DNA from: a virus
Length of the DNA: 30,725 nt
IMG/VR virus record: IMGVR_UViG_3300036816_000054
Coordinates: 1-30,725 of that record
Direction: 5' to 3' (one strand)
Shown: in pieces, positions 6,877 to 14,733 of the stretch
Position numbering within the stretch: position 1 is the first letter of the stretch
Layout of the letters: every line of letters starts with the position of its first letter
Translations under genes and position numbers: made by a program
Notes under the pieces: generated by a model
Told to the model about the DNA's origin: nothing
The model's input: only the letters and a program-made list of their open reading frames with translations
The model's database searches: none

Positions 6877-8940
6877 TTAATACCCCACAGCTCTTATCAA
6901 TGCGGCAACCTGACCGACACTGCCGTATGCCCTGTTAGCCATCACGACGCAGCCGGTGTTTGTTTTCGAAATGAGCTGGAACATCCCTTCCGTGTCTCTG
7001 TTGTTATTCACGTTTACCGTTCCCACGTCCACATGGAGACAGGCACTAGGGAACGCTTTCGGGAATGTGATGGTCTGCGTCGTTTCGCTGGTCATGGTCG
7101 CCCCCATACACCACTGGTCAATAATCCCGGTGCTCCCGTCCTGCCACCATCCATTGTCACCCTTTGAGGCTGCATTCGGCGCAGCAAATGAGCCTTTCGG
7201 CTGAAATCGACCGTCACTTTCACTTCTGGTGTATGCGTCACCGGCTTTGGCCATAACAACAACTGCATTACTGGCGGTATGACGCAGGTAAGGCTGTGCA
7301 GCGTTACCCGAAACGAACCCGCCAATATGCGAACCATCACGCTGTATGCAATTAACATCGTTCGATGTTGGTCTGTTGTTTGGTCCGTACATCTCTATCC
7401 AGCCCGCCCACGGGCCTGAGCCATTCCATGTGCCTGTTACCGAACGCAGGAAAATTCGCCCGGTGTAAGTGATATACATTTGCTGACAGCCGTAAGCGGA
7501 TTGCGTCACAAACAGCGTGCCAGCAATGGCTACCGGATAGTTATTAGCAGCCGTTGCGCCTGCATTGGACGGCTGATAATAAATTCCATGGTTATTCCTG
7601 TCGCCCAGAGTATTTAAGTTGACTGTCAGAGCATTTAGCGGTGCAGGCAGTGCGCCAATATCGTCAGGAGTGGGTTTGTTTAGTGGCCCCCAAAGCCTTT
7701 GCATGCGCTGTGAAGCAATTGTCCCATCAGCCTTTCTTACCGCAAGCCATTCAACAGATAAATTACCGGAAGAATCGACAAACAAATTGGCACTCATAGC
7801 CTGAGAGCCATCGCCACTACTGCCATAATTAAGATGAACGCCGCACCCGTAGCTCCCAAAGTGAATGCTGTTTGATCCTCCCCCCTGGTTAAACAACATC
7901 GAGCCGAGACCGTTTTTTTCAAGAAGATTGGCATCTGTCACTGAAAGCGCCTGACCTAATAATCCCCCGTCACCAACTTTAAGCACTCTTCCCGCTGTCG
8001 GGTCGCTTGTTGAAGTGGTGACATCTGCTTTTGCCGCCGTTCCCAGACTCTTTTTAAGGCCGGTCAGGTCATCATTGACGACTTTCACCGCTTTTGGCGT
8101 CGCGGCGTGCGTCTCAGACGTGCTGTCGGTCGCACTACTGAGCTGGACAATGCCTTTCTGCGTTGTGGAGGCGTCCTGTGCCGTATATTTACCTTTTGCA
8201 AGGTCATACGCCGCCTTAACCACTTTCGACGTCGCTGCGACGCTCTCAGACGCGCTGTCGGTCGCACTACTGAGCTGGACAATACCTTTTTGCTTTGTGG
8301 AGGCGTCTTGTGCCGTGTATTTCCCGTCGGCAAGGTCATATGCCACCTTAACCGCTTTCGGCGTCGCTGCGACGCTCTCAGACGTGCTGTCGGTCGCACT
8401 GCTTAACTGTGTAAACCCTTTTTCTTTCAGCGTGGCGTCAGGATGGCGGCGAGACTTCTCATGCTCCGCGAGCTTGTCGTCGACATAATCCTGCGTTGCC
8501 ATCACCAGCGTGGTATCGATGGACAGCTCGACCGATTCGATGTCGCTCACCATGATGACCATTCGCAGGGTTTGCGCGCGCCCCGAACCCTCCGCGAGTT
8601 CAGGTTTATAGCTTTCGGCCATGTTACCGACCGCAATCAGCGTGCCGGTGTCATCATAAAGCCCCATTTCACGCAGCCAGAATCCGCCGGTCTCAGGGGG
8701 AATGACCAGCTCCGCGACGACATAGTTTTTATGTTTATTGTCCTGGCTGATTTTGTTCAGCGCATGACGCCAGACCTCATTAACCAGTTTCGTCTGGCTG
8801 GCGTTCGGCTCGGGCAGTGTGCCGCCGCCATCACCGACGGCCATCGCCACGAAATTAACTTTTTTCCCGTTCGGGACGGTCGCCGCCGCCAGTTTCTCCG
8901 CACCGGCTTTGGTGATAACGGTTTTATATTTCACTGTCAT
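6877..8940 (-). CDS. H: Tail fibre protein (gpH-like, mosaic)
   Basis: The 687-residue protein forms the side tail fibre that binds the host surface. Residues 1-170 are clearly P2 gpH-like: VGDGGG near 40, VWRHALNKISQD near 53, and TLVMATQDYVDDKLAEHEKS near 145, which attach the fibre to the baseplate. Residues about 170-300 consist of tail fibre repeats of 44 residues (xKGIVQLSSATDS...YDLAxGKYTAQDAST). The distal half differs from P2: it lacks the collar-type His-rich tip and ends in a gp53-like tip (GNAAQPYLRH..., DNGWWQDGSTGIIDQWCMG, RAVGY). Such tips are trimeric receptor-binding domains in other enterobacterial phages. The receptor cannot be predicted from this sequence. Confidence 0.92.
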   Translation of the reverse strand: MTVKYKTVITKAGAEKLAAATVPNGKKVNFVAMAVGDGGGTLPEPNASQTKLVNEVWRHALNKISQDNKHKNYVVAELVIPPETGGFWLREMGLYDDTGTLIAVGNMAESYKPELAEGSGRAQTLRMVIMVSDIESVELSIDTTLVMATQDYVDDKLAEHEKSRRHPDATLKEKGFTQLSSATDSTSESVAATPKAVKVAYDLADGKYTAQDASTKQKGIVQLSSATDSASESVAATSKVVKAAYDLAKGKYTAQDASTTQKGIVQLSSATDSTSETHAATPKAVKVVNDDLTGLKKSLGTAAKADVTTSTSDPTAGRVLKVGDGGLLGQALSVTDANLLEKNGLGSMLFNQGGGSNSIHFGSYGCGVHLNYGSSGDGSQAMSANLFVDSSGNLSVEWLAVRKADGTIASQRMQRLWGPLNKPTPDDIGALPAPLNALTVNLNTLGDRNNHGIYYQPSNAGATAANNYPVAIAGTLFVTQSAYGCQQMYITYTGRIFLRSVTGTWNGSGPWAGWIEMYGPNNRPTSNDVNCIQRDGSHIGGFVSGNAAQPYLRHTASNAVVVMAKAGDAYTRSESDGRFQPKGSFAAPNAASKGDNGWWQDGSTGIIDQWCMGATMTSETTQTITFPKAFPSACLHVDVGTVNVNNNRDTEGMFQLISKTNTGCVVMANRAYGSVGQVAALIRAVGY
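8074..8411 (-). repeat. 132-bp tandem repeat in fibre gene
   Basis: The motif CTCAGACG plus its flanks recurs at 8113, 8245 and 8377, an exact 132-bp (44-codon) period, about 2.5 copies. Adjacent copies differ by few bases. They encode the tail fibre repeat and could change copy number by recombination without breaking the frame. Confidence 0.85.
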
Positions 8941-8951
8941 GTTGTTCTCAC

Positions 8952-9485
8952 TTATCCGGGGTAAACCGTGATGATGTCGCCGTCATAGGTCAGGGCCCCG
9001 AAATACAGATGGCCCGGAATGTTCTGAATGATATTGAGACCGATAAGATGGCGACTCGCGGGTTTGGCATCGGCGATCAGACGCTCCATTTCGTAGTACA
9101 TTTCCTCGGTGATGCCGGTCTCTAACACGCCGATATCGAGGCGAAATGTGCCGGGCGGGTCGTTGGTTTCCCACCACTCGGTCACATTAATCAGGTAGCC
9201 GAGCGGCTCGACCACCCGGCGCACCGCGCCTATCGTCCCTTTGTGCGCATGGATAAACCACGCCGCGCGGATCACTTCCCGTTTGGTCGACTCGGGCCAG
9301 CTTTCATCCCACCGGTCAACGGAAAACGCCCATGCCAGCCACGGCAGCAAATTTGCCGGGCAGGTGTCGGCGTTCCACAGACGGCGCAGCGGGACGGGGG
9401 TGTTTTCGATATCCGCGCAGGCCCTCGCCGCCGCCACCTCAAGCGGTGACGAGCCGACCGGCAGCAGTCGGTTATTACTCATCAT
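8952..9485 (-). CDS. I: Baseplate protein gpI
   Basis: The 177-residue protein matches P2 gpI (176 residues), a baseplate wedge component that also links the tail fibres. The conserved text includes NRLLPVGSSPLEVAAARACA at the N-terminus, CPANLLPWLAWAFSVDRWDE near residue 43, and KGTIGAVRRVVEPLG near 83. The start lies inside the end of J (ATGATGAGTAATAAC), with a second Met one codon later at 9482; either could be used. The C-terminus LYFGALTYDGDIITVYPG is also P2-like. It is translationally coupled to J and followed directly by the fibre gene. Confidence 0.95.
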   Translation of the reverse strand: MMSNNRLLPVGSSPLEVAAARACADIENTPVPLRRLWNADTCPANLLPWLAWAFSVDRWDESWPESTKREVIRAAWFIHAHKGTIGAVRRVVEPLGYLINVTEWWETNDPPGTFRLDIGVLETGITEEMYYEMERLIADAKPASRHLIGLNIIQNIPGHLYFGALTYDGDIITVYPG

Positions 9486-10386
9486 TCCCCCCGACCGTCA
9501 CGCTGTACGCGGTGCAGAAAGAGGCCTGTGTATCATCGAGCACGATGTCGGCCACAGGCGCAGCCAGTTCAACACGCTGCACACCCTCGACGTGTAACGC
9601 CGCGTAAATGGCTGACTTGCGGATATCCCGCCCGAGCCGGTGCTGTGCGCTGATATAGGTTTGCAGCTTCGCTTTTGCGGCACTGAGCACCGGCTCGCTC
9701 TCGGGGCCGGGGTAAAGGTAAAGCGCCGCGTCGATGGTGTAGTCAACAATCGCGGCTGACTGCACGGTCACGCGGTCAGCAACCGGCCTCACGTCCTCAT
9801 CATTGAGAGCCGCACGCACCACGGCGAGCAGCTCGTCGGACGCTGCGCCGTTATTCTCGCGGGACAATACCGAAATGGTCACGCAGGCCGGTTCCGGGCT
9901 GATGACGGAAATATCCGCGACCCGTCCGTCGGCACTGCGGCCATGAAACTGGTATGCGCCGGTCGCACCGGCGGTGCTCAGTCCTTCCGGGGCTTGCTGG
10001 ATGCGCAGGCGATAGTCGGTGTCCGATTCCATCACGGCAGGCGTCGGCGGCAGCGTGGTCTCATCAGCAGGCGTGATAACAAGTCGCCCGACGCTGGCGT
10101 TTGCCCCGAGCTGGTCGAGGTCTGCGCCGGTGGCATAGGCCAGCATGACCGCACGCGCGGCCTCGTTAACGCGCTGTCGCCAGATAACTTCCCGATAGGC
10201 GTTCTCCTGCAACAGCTTCACAATCGGCTCAGATTCGAGCGTCAGCGTGCGCGCGACCGCCTCCTGTTGGTCTTCGGGATAAAGCGAGACGAGCGTCGCC
10301 TTGCGTTCGGTCAGGATGGTTTCATAGTCCAGCGTTTCCACGACATCGGGCGCGGCGAGCTGGCTCAGGTCAACAATGGTCGCCAT
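9475..10386 (-). CDS. J: Baseplate wedge protein gpJ
   Basis: The 303-residue protein corresponds to P2 gpJ (302 residues), the main baseplate wedge subunit (gp47/JayE family, equivalent of T4 gp6). Supporting text includes DLSQLAAPDVVETLDYETIL near residue 5, VARTLTLESEPIVKLLQENA near 45, a YATGADLDQLGANASV block near 85 that is a hallmark of the family, and ESDTDYRLRIQQAPEGLSTAG near 120. The C-terminal part has LAAPVADIVLDDTQAS. The gene starts five bases after W and overlaps I, as in P2. No abnormality is seen. Confidence 0.96.
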   Translation of the reverse strand: MATIVDLSQLAAPDVVETLDYETILTERKATLVSLYPEDQQEAVARTLTLESEPIVKLLQENAYREVIWRQRVNEAARAVMLAYATGADLDQLGANASVGRLVITPADETTLPPTPAVMESDTDYRLRIQQAPEGLSTAGATGAYQFHGRSADGRVADISVISPEPACVTISVLSRENNGAASDELLAVVRAALNDEDVRPVADRVTVQSAAIVDYTIDAALYLYPGPESEPVLSAAKAKLQTYISAQHRLGRDIRKSAIYAALHVEGVQRVELAAPVADIVLDDTQASFCTAYSVTVGGNDE

Positions 10387-10391
10387 AGTGT

Positions 10392-10742
10392 TTAACTCAG
10401 TGGGATTGTCAGTGAAAAAGGCTGCGCAGACGTCGAGCGCGTCCCGGTGATATCGACATACATCGCCCCGTCAGCCTCACCGCGTTCAAAGGTGATGGTC
10501 GACAGGCTGACGCGCGGCTCCCACTTCTGGATCGCGGAATAGCACGCGGCCATAATCTGCAGGCGCAGCGCCGGTGTCTGCGGCTGGTCAATCAGCGCTG
10601 ACAGGAGCGAGCCATATTCACGGCGCATAACGCGCGACCCTACCGGCGTGACCAGAATGTCGCGCACGCTTTGCCTGATATGCTCGACCTCAGAAATACT
10701 GAACCCGGTGTGGCTGTTCATGCCCAGATAACGCACCGTCAT
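10392..10742 (-). CDS. W: Baseplate wedge protein gpW
   Basis: The 116-residue product matches P2 gpW (115 residues), the lysozyme-like fold of T4 gp25 that joins the sheath to the baseplate. The gp25-family signature is visible: SISEVEHIRQSVRDILVTPV near residue 16 followed by GSRVMRREYGSLLSALIDQP near 35. The ATG overlaps the V stop codon by four bases, indicating coupled translation. It is a small essential gene in the V-W-J-I operon, without unusual features. Confidence 0.96.
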   Translation of the reverse strand: MTVRYLGMNSHTGFSISEVEHIRQSVRDILVTPVGSRVMRREYGSLLSALIDQPQTPALRLQIMAACYSAIQKWEPRVSLSTITFERGEADGAMYVDITGTRSTSAQPFSLTIPLS

Positions 10743-11380
10743 TTCGTGTCCACCGTTCTGTCATCGCCGCGCTTGACGCCGCCGTGGTCGTGGTCATCAG
10801 CCTGCACGCCGTTTGAGATAAATTTCCCGCCGGTGTGCGTGATATCCCCTTTCATCGTTCCGCCTTTCTGCACTTCCAGTGAGCCGGTGATGAGCTTGTT
10901 GGTACAGACCACCTCGGGTGTGTCGAGCGTGATGCGCGTCGAGGCTTTCACCAGCACCACCGGCACGGTGGCGGTAAGGGAATCCGACGCGGTGACGTCG
11001 GCGGTTTTGATACCGGACACGGTGAGCGCTCCGCTGTTGGGGTCGTATTCGATAATCGCCCCGTCAGGAAAGGCAATATGAAACGCATCAGGCGAGGCAG
11101 ACGGCGCGGGATGGTCATCAGAGAAAATGGAGGGCAGCACAAAGGCGGTATCGAGCTCGCCACCGATAGCCAGTAAAAGCACCTGCTCACCGACCGAGGG
11201 AGCCCACCACACCCGCGAGCGACCGGCGCGGGAGGTGAGCCAGTTTAGCCACGTGGTTTGCATCCCGCCGGTCTGGACGCGACAAAGTCCCGCGTCGTGG
11301 TCGACGTCGGTCACAATGCCGGTGCGGATGAGGTTGCGGATCGCTCGGGCGATATCCTGCAGGGAAGTTAGATTGTTCAT
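10739..11380 (-). CDS. V: Baseplate spike protein gpV
   Basis: The 213-residue protein is the membrane-piercing tail spike, matching P2 gpV (211 residues). The OB-like N-terminal domain contains CRVQTGGMQTTWLNWLTSRA and RVWWAPSVGEQVLLLAIGGE; the C-terminal half is the beta-helix (TVSGIKTADVTASDSLTATV and following). The apex has a HxH pair in DDHDHGG, matching the iron-binding HxH motif that caps the P2 spike tip. The ATG at 11380 aligns with the P2 start (MNNLTSLQDIARAIRN); the frame is open to 11416 through a TTG, but those residues are not conserved. It is the first gene of its operon and is separated from S by the defence island. Confidence 0.95.
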   Translation of the reverse strand: MNNLTSLQDIARAIRNLIRTGIVTDVDHDAGLCRVQTGGMQTTWLNWLTSRAGRSRVWWAPSVGEQVLLLAIGGELDTAFVLPSIFSDDHPAPSASPDAFHIAFPDGAIIEYDPNSGALTVSGIKTADVTASDSLTATVPVVLVKASTRITLDTPEVVCTNKLITGSLEVQKGGTMKGDITHTGGKFISNGVQADDHDHGGVKRGDDRTVDTK

Positions 11381-11537
11381 GGAGGAAAGGATGCCGCCGG
11401 GCAAGGCCAGCGGCAATCGGGCAGAGTTTTATGAGCGATGAGACAACAATCACATACTAATATTAATCACTAAGGATATAGAAACTGAAAAAGTGATTAA
11501 GTACCTATCTTACAGATGTAAATCAAGATGCCTCTGC
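11381..11537. other. Gap between V and defence genes, with inverted repeat
   Basis: No gene is seen. The right part is AT-rich and foreign-looking, while the left part should contain the late promoter of V. A 9-bp perfect inverted repeat, TTAATCACT (11463-11471) and AGTGATTAA (11492-11500), has a 20-base spacer. It lies just past the TOPRIM gene and could act as a transcript-end structure or an operator; it has no T run. Confidence 0.5.
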
Positions 11538-12275
11538 TTAGGAAATTGCCTGTCTTATTTTTTCCCTAATCATGACGTAGCGTTCTCCTTTCCTGGATGC
11601 GCCAATCTCCATCAACTGATTTACGCCAAATTTTGTTCTTCGCTCAGGTCGCGATAATTGACGAACCATTAAAGCAAATAACGACTTCCCACGTAAAAAC
11701 CTACCAAAATCGTCATGAATCATGTTAAAAAACTGTTGCGGATATTGTTCCGCTTCTGCAAGTTCAACTGATGAGTTATAAAACTCATTATCATTGAGAA
11801 CCCTATGAGGGGTTTCTCGATAAGATAACTCATTTCCACTTTGCGATCTGGATACTGTTAATGCATACCAATGAACAAACTTTCTCAACTCAGAATTGAA
11901 TGTTTCAACTTCATCCCCAGACATTAGTTCGAGTAAACCTCCATCAATAAATATATCATTTTCTATTGAATACCCCTCCGTCATAATTACATCATCCAAC
12001 CCTTCCTCAGGGCCGTAGTATACCCAAAGATCTTTATCTACTACAAATGCCACTGGAGCGGATATAGGCTCATTTTTGATACGTTCTCTAAGTTGAAGAA
12101 CCGCCCACTTATTTCCTGCAGGCAGCATATCAATGCCAATATCATCGAGATCGCTTTCTATGCGTCTATAAAAAACAATATCATCCCTTCCTTCCACAAG
12201 TATCGTTGGAATACTTGTATTTTTCAGCAAAGCGAATAACTCATCCACAGTGGGTCTAGCTTTAGAAGTAGTCAT
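11538..12275 (-). CDS. DUF4435/TOPRIM nuclease, AriB-like PARIS effector
   Basis: The 245-residue protein has the TOPRIM pattern of DUF4435: a strand ending ILVEGRDDIVFYRR with the catalytic-type Glu at residue 28 and Asp at 31-32, then VAFVVDKDLW with Asp80-x-Asp82, then the family-typical GYSIENDIF near residue 100. In PARIS systems the AriB effector is a DUF4435 protein that is held by the ATPase AriA, released when a phage anti-restriction protein is sensed, and then cleaves host tRNA. Here it starts three bases after the ATPase stop, in the ariA-ariB order. At 245 residues it is shorter than the roughly 300-residue AriB I remember. AT content is much higher than in V or S, which suggests transfer. 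An OLD-like two-gene system is the alternative. Confidence 0.72.
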   Translation of the reverse strand: MTTSKARPTVDELFALLKNTSIPTILVEGRDDIVFYRRIESDLDDIGIDMLPAGNKWAVLQLRERIKNEPISAPVAFVVDKDLWVYYGPEEGLDDVIMTEGYSIENDIFIDGGLLELMSGDEVETFNSELRKFVHWYALTVSRSQSGNELSYRETPHRVLNDNEFYNSSVELAEAEQYPQQFFNMIHDDFGRFLRGKSLFALMVRQLSRPERRTKFGVNQLMEIGASRKGERYVMIREKIRQAIS

Positions 12276-12278
12276 CTT

Positions 12279-13385
12279 CTACTCACCCCTATCCATACCT
12301 ATGGCAACTTCTTTATCAGGATATTTCCCATAAATAAATGGCGAGTGCGTTGCAAATATAAATTGATTTGTTGGGTTTTGATTTTTTAAAATTTTATACA
12401 ACTGCCTTTGCCAATCGACATGTAAACTTAACTCAGGCTCATCAATAAATATTATTGCGTTTTGATGGAACGCATTGTAGCAAATGAAACTCAACATTTG
12501 TTTTTCACCAGCAGATAATACATCACTGGTTACTGCCTCTGCAGCATCACCAAAACTTAGACGCCTATCAAATGTTATACCAGCATGTTGAAATAATTTC
12601 TCAACCAGTAATCTTACTGCATCCAACGGCCTCATCGATTCAGTTCTGAACGTCTCGATTTTTTCAATTTCCTGTCTGGTTTCTGCTAAGAGAGTGTCTG
12701 CATCCCCCGCTTGTCCATTTGACTTCTGATGCTGTTTTATTTTTTCAATAACACTTCGAGAAACATCGGCCTGAAATATATTTATCTCTTCTGAAAGCGA
12801 GGCGAATTTTTTCAAAAGAATACTATTAATATCTTGACTTGAAATTGCCGCAACAAATAGATGAGCTTCGTTTGACATTTTATTCGAAAGTGAAGTTAAT
12901 ACATCATCAATATCACCACCTGAGCGATTACCTTGTCTTGGTTTTGTTTTTCGAGTTACATCTAGCGAAAATCCTCCCTCAATTCGTCTAAAGGTTGGGA
13001 AGAAAATAGAACTACCACAACTTATCAAGTACGAAGCTGCTTGATCTTCTGAAGATTCAATCCATTCATTATTTTCCTCTGGGCCGCCATCATCAAATAA
13101 ATAACTCTCACCAGTATTTGTATGAAGTTCAACGCGACAATATAAATGCGCCAATTTAGTAACAACGCAAGTATATTCACTGGTAACCAAAGTGCATGTT
13201 TTAAAATTAACCTCTTTCAAGGCCCAATAAATATTCCCACTAATTATGAACCAAGCTAATTTTAAAATAGTAGTCTTGCCAGAACCGTTGCGACCAGTGA
13301 TAATATTCAAATCCTGATGAAAATCATAACGCACGGGATTTGGATTACCAAACAAACCTATTACACTTATTGACTCCAATCTCAT
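12279..13385 (-). CDS. SMC/ABC-type ATPase, AriA-like PARIS sensor
   Basis: The 368-residue protein is an AAA_15/AAA_21-type ATPase. It has Walker A GRNGSGKTT (Lys37), an ABC-type signature LSAGEKQM near residue 290, Walker B AIIFIDEPELSLH (Asp315-Glu316) and a switch histidine in FATHSPF (His347). The middle, about residues 170-260, is Lys/Glu/Gln-rich and probably a short coiled coil. With the DUF4435 gene directly downstream, the pair has the PARIS (AriA-AriB) architecture. It ends about 20 residues after the H-loop, so it is compact compared with the roughly 450-residue AriA I recall. Retron- or OLD-associated ATPases look similar, so the system name rests on the partner gene. The start has a GGAG-containing leader (AAGGAGTCAAG). 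Confidence 0.72.
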   Translation of the reverse strand: MRLESISVIGLFGNPNPVRYDFHQDLNIITGRNGSGKTTILKLAWFIISGNIYWALKEVNFKTCTLVTSEYTCVVTKLAHLYCRVELHTNTGESYLFDDGGPEENNEWIESSEDQAASYLISCGSSIFFPTFRRIEGGFSLDVTRKTKPRQGNRSGGDIDDVLTSLSNKMSNEAHLFVAAISSQDINSILLKKFASLSEEINIFQADVSRSVIEKIKQHQKSNGQAGDADTLLAETRQEIEKIETFRTESMRPLDAVRLLVEKLFQHAGITFDRRLSFGDAAEAVTSDVLSAGEKQMLSFICYNAFHQNAIIFIDEPELSLHVDWQRQLYKILKNQNPTNQFIFATHSPFIYGKYPDKEVAIGMDRGE

Positions 13386-13455
13386 CTTGACTCCTTATCC
13401 GAACCTAGCAGTGTAAAACAACAGCATAATTTCACTTTAGTATCTTATACACACA

Positions 13456-13469
13456 GGCTAAACTTAGCC
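13456..13469. promoter_or_regulatory. Palindrome upstream of ATPase gene
   Basis: GGCTAA-AC-TTAGCC is a perfect 6-bp dyad with a two-base centre, about 70 bases upstream of the ATPase start. On the minus strand a TATAAG hexamer follows closely, so the palindrome would overlap the core promoter. It may be an operator; no regulator gene is seen in the island. Confidence 0.35.
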
Positions 13470-13470
13470 A

Positions 13471-13527
13471 CTAAAAACAATCTACATTAAATTCGCGCAA
13501 CTTCAAGCAGACCGCTATAATAAACAT
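13471..13527 (-). CDS. Possible 18-residue leader ORF
   Basis: An ATG at 13527 follows GGAAGGTGATAATT, a strong ribosome-binding sequence, and opens a frame of 18 codons (MFIIAVCLKLREFNVDCF) ending at TAG 13471. It lies between S and the ATPase gene, upstream of the palindrome. It could be a leader peptide, a remnant of the native gene of this locus or a chance frame. Only the Shine-Dalgarno sequence and its position support it. Confidence 0.25.
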   Translation of the reverse strand: MFIIAVCLKLREFNVDCF

Positions 13528-13573
13528 AATTATCACCTTCCTTAAACTTGTCTATCTCACCTCTCCTGAATAT

Positions 13574-14020
13574 TCACCGCCATAATCTTAACAAAATAGA
13601 CTCAATTCTGTCTTTATCATTCATAGTGAATCCAAGCAACTGGCGCTCAGCGTATTGCACGTCGCGACTGTGCGGGTTTGGCCGGTCTTTCAGGCCGAGC
13701 TGATGAATTCGGGCAATGCGTTGCACTTTGCCGGTGAATTCCACCACTGCACTGTTTTCGCGGCCACTGGCTTTCATGTACCGGCTTGTGCGTAATTTCT
13801 GAAACATCGCCCGTTTTATGCGGCCTTTCTTTGCCCTGAGCGGCTGACGCCTACGCGCCTGATAAGGTGAGCCGTCCGGGGCTTTTTGCTGTTTAATCCG
13901 TTGTTGTTGCGATTTGCAGAGCTCTTTCGCAATCTCAGCGGCGAGCTTACGCCGCCCCGGCGGTGACAGCGCACCAATCAGCCCGGCGAGCTTATCGTCA
14001 AAAGGTTTAAAGTCACTCAT
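13574..14020 (-). CDS. S: Tail completion protein gpS
   Basis: The 148-residue protein matches P2 gpS (150 residues), which with gpR completes the tail before joining to the head. Conserved text includes LSPPGRRKLAAEIAKELCKS near residue 18, QQRIKQQKAPDGSPYQAR near 38 and the VQRIARIHQLGLKDRP block near 98, followed by DVQYAERQLLGF. The last 15 residues (MNDKDRIESILLRLWR) differ from P2, and the adjacent downstream DNA is AT-rich, so the defence island begins close to this end. It overlaps R by eight bases. The family call is secure. Confidence 0.95.
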   Translation of the reverse strand: MSDFKPFDDKLAGLIGALSPPGRRKLAAEIAKELCKSQQQRIKQQKAPDGSPYQARRRQPLRAKKGRIKRAMFQKLRTSRYMKASGRENSAVVEFTGKVQRIARIHQLGLKDRPNPHSRDVQYAERQLLGFTMNDKDRIESILLRLWR

Positions 14021-14480
14021 CCCATTTGCTCACCAGCTCGCCATTGATATAAAGCTCGGTCGGACGTGTGACCAGCTCAGGCAATGGCGGCTCAGGCGCA
14101 TAGCTCACATGCAGCGCGCCGTTTTCCTCTTTGATAAGGGTTCGCTCGGTGAGCTGCAGACTGATACTGATATCAATGCTGTCGCCGTCGTTTAAATCCA
14201 TCTGGAATCTATAACCCTTTTTGCGCCCCTCATCCGTGGTGCAGATATCAGGCTGATTCTCACGCAGCCACGCGGCCACCGGCACAAAAATTAAATCAGG
14301 GTCGCCCACAAAGTCACACACGATCACATTCAGGGTGTAAATCTTCTCATGCGACAGCGAGGCCGCAAGCCGCGCATCGATATTCCCCTCATCGGCAAAG
14401 ATGCGCATCATTTCGGGATTCGTTTTTAACTGCGGTACGGCATCAATTAACGCTTCGCGCAGGCTGTGTGCTTTCTTCAT
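14013..14480 (-). CDS. R: Tail completion protein gpR
   Basis: From the ATG at 14480 the product has 155 residues, the same as P2 gpR. It begins MKKAHSLREALIDAVPQLKT after an AGGATAAACTCG ribosome-binding region. The frame is open further upstream to 14564, but that extension lies inside lysC and is not conserved. Shared text includes LNVIVCDFVGDPDLIFVPVA near residue 60 and PELVTRPTELYINGELVSKW at the end. gpR acts with gpS in tail completion. Its start overlaps the last codons of the outer spanin gene, and its end overlaps S, so lysC, R and S are tightly coupled. Confidence 0.95.
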   Translation of the reverse strand: MKKAHSLREALIDAVPQLKTNPEMMRIFADEGNIDARLAASLSHEKIYTLNVIVCDFVGDPDLIFVPVAAWLRENQPDICTTDEGRKKGYRFQMDLNDGDSIDISISLQLTERTLIKEENGALHVSYAPEPPLPELVTRPTELYINGELVSKWDE

Positions 14481-14733
14481 CGAGTTTATCCTGACAGTCT
14501 TTGACGGTTTCAACCTGCAGCGCGCAGGCGGCGAGCGCGTGCTCAAGCCTCCGAATGTCTGCACTCAGGTCGCCATTAGTGGCCGGGTCGCTGCCCGGCA
14601 TCGGGCAATAGCTCACCTTCGGGCAGGTGCTGTAAACAATGACCGGCGGAGGTGCAACCGGCGCGGGTGTGCAGCCTGCGCACAACATCAGGCAAGCGAG
14701 CGCCATACCAGCGGCGCAGCTCTTCATTTTCAT
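14443..14733 (-). CDS. lysC: Outer spanin subunit LysC (Rz1-like lipoprotein)
   Basis: The 96-residue protein is a small lipoprotein: a charged MKMKS start, a hydrophobic stretch, and a lipobox LCAGC with the lipidated Cys at residue 21. Proline-rich text (PAPVAPPPV) follows, as is usual for Rz1. It would sit in the outer membrane and join the inner spanin LysB to fuse the membranes in the last step of lysis. The gene starts inside lysB in a different frame and its 3' end overlaps R, the nested layout known for P2 lysB/lysC. The overlap with lysB is 158 bases. Confidence 0.88.
   Translation of the reverse strand: MKMKSCAAGMALACLMLCAGCTPAPVAPPPVIVYSTCPKVSYCPMPGSDPATNGDLSADIRRLEHALAACALQVETVKDCQDKLDEESTQPARSVN

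Noticed and set aside
8074-8411. Regular repeats as a possible CRISPR array
   Set aside because: The 132-bp units are contiguous coding repeats of the tail fibre without spacers.
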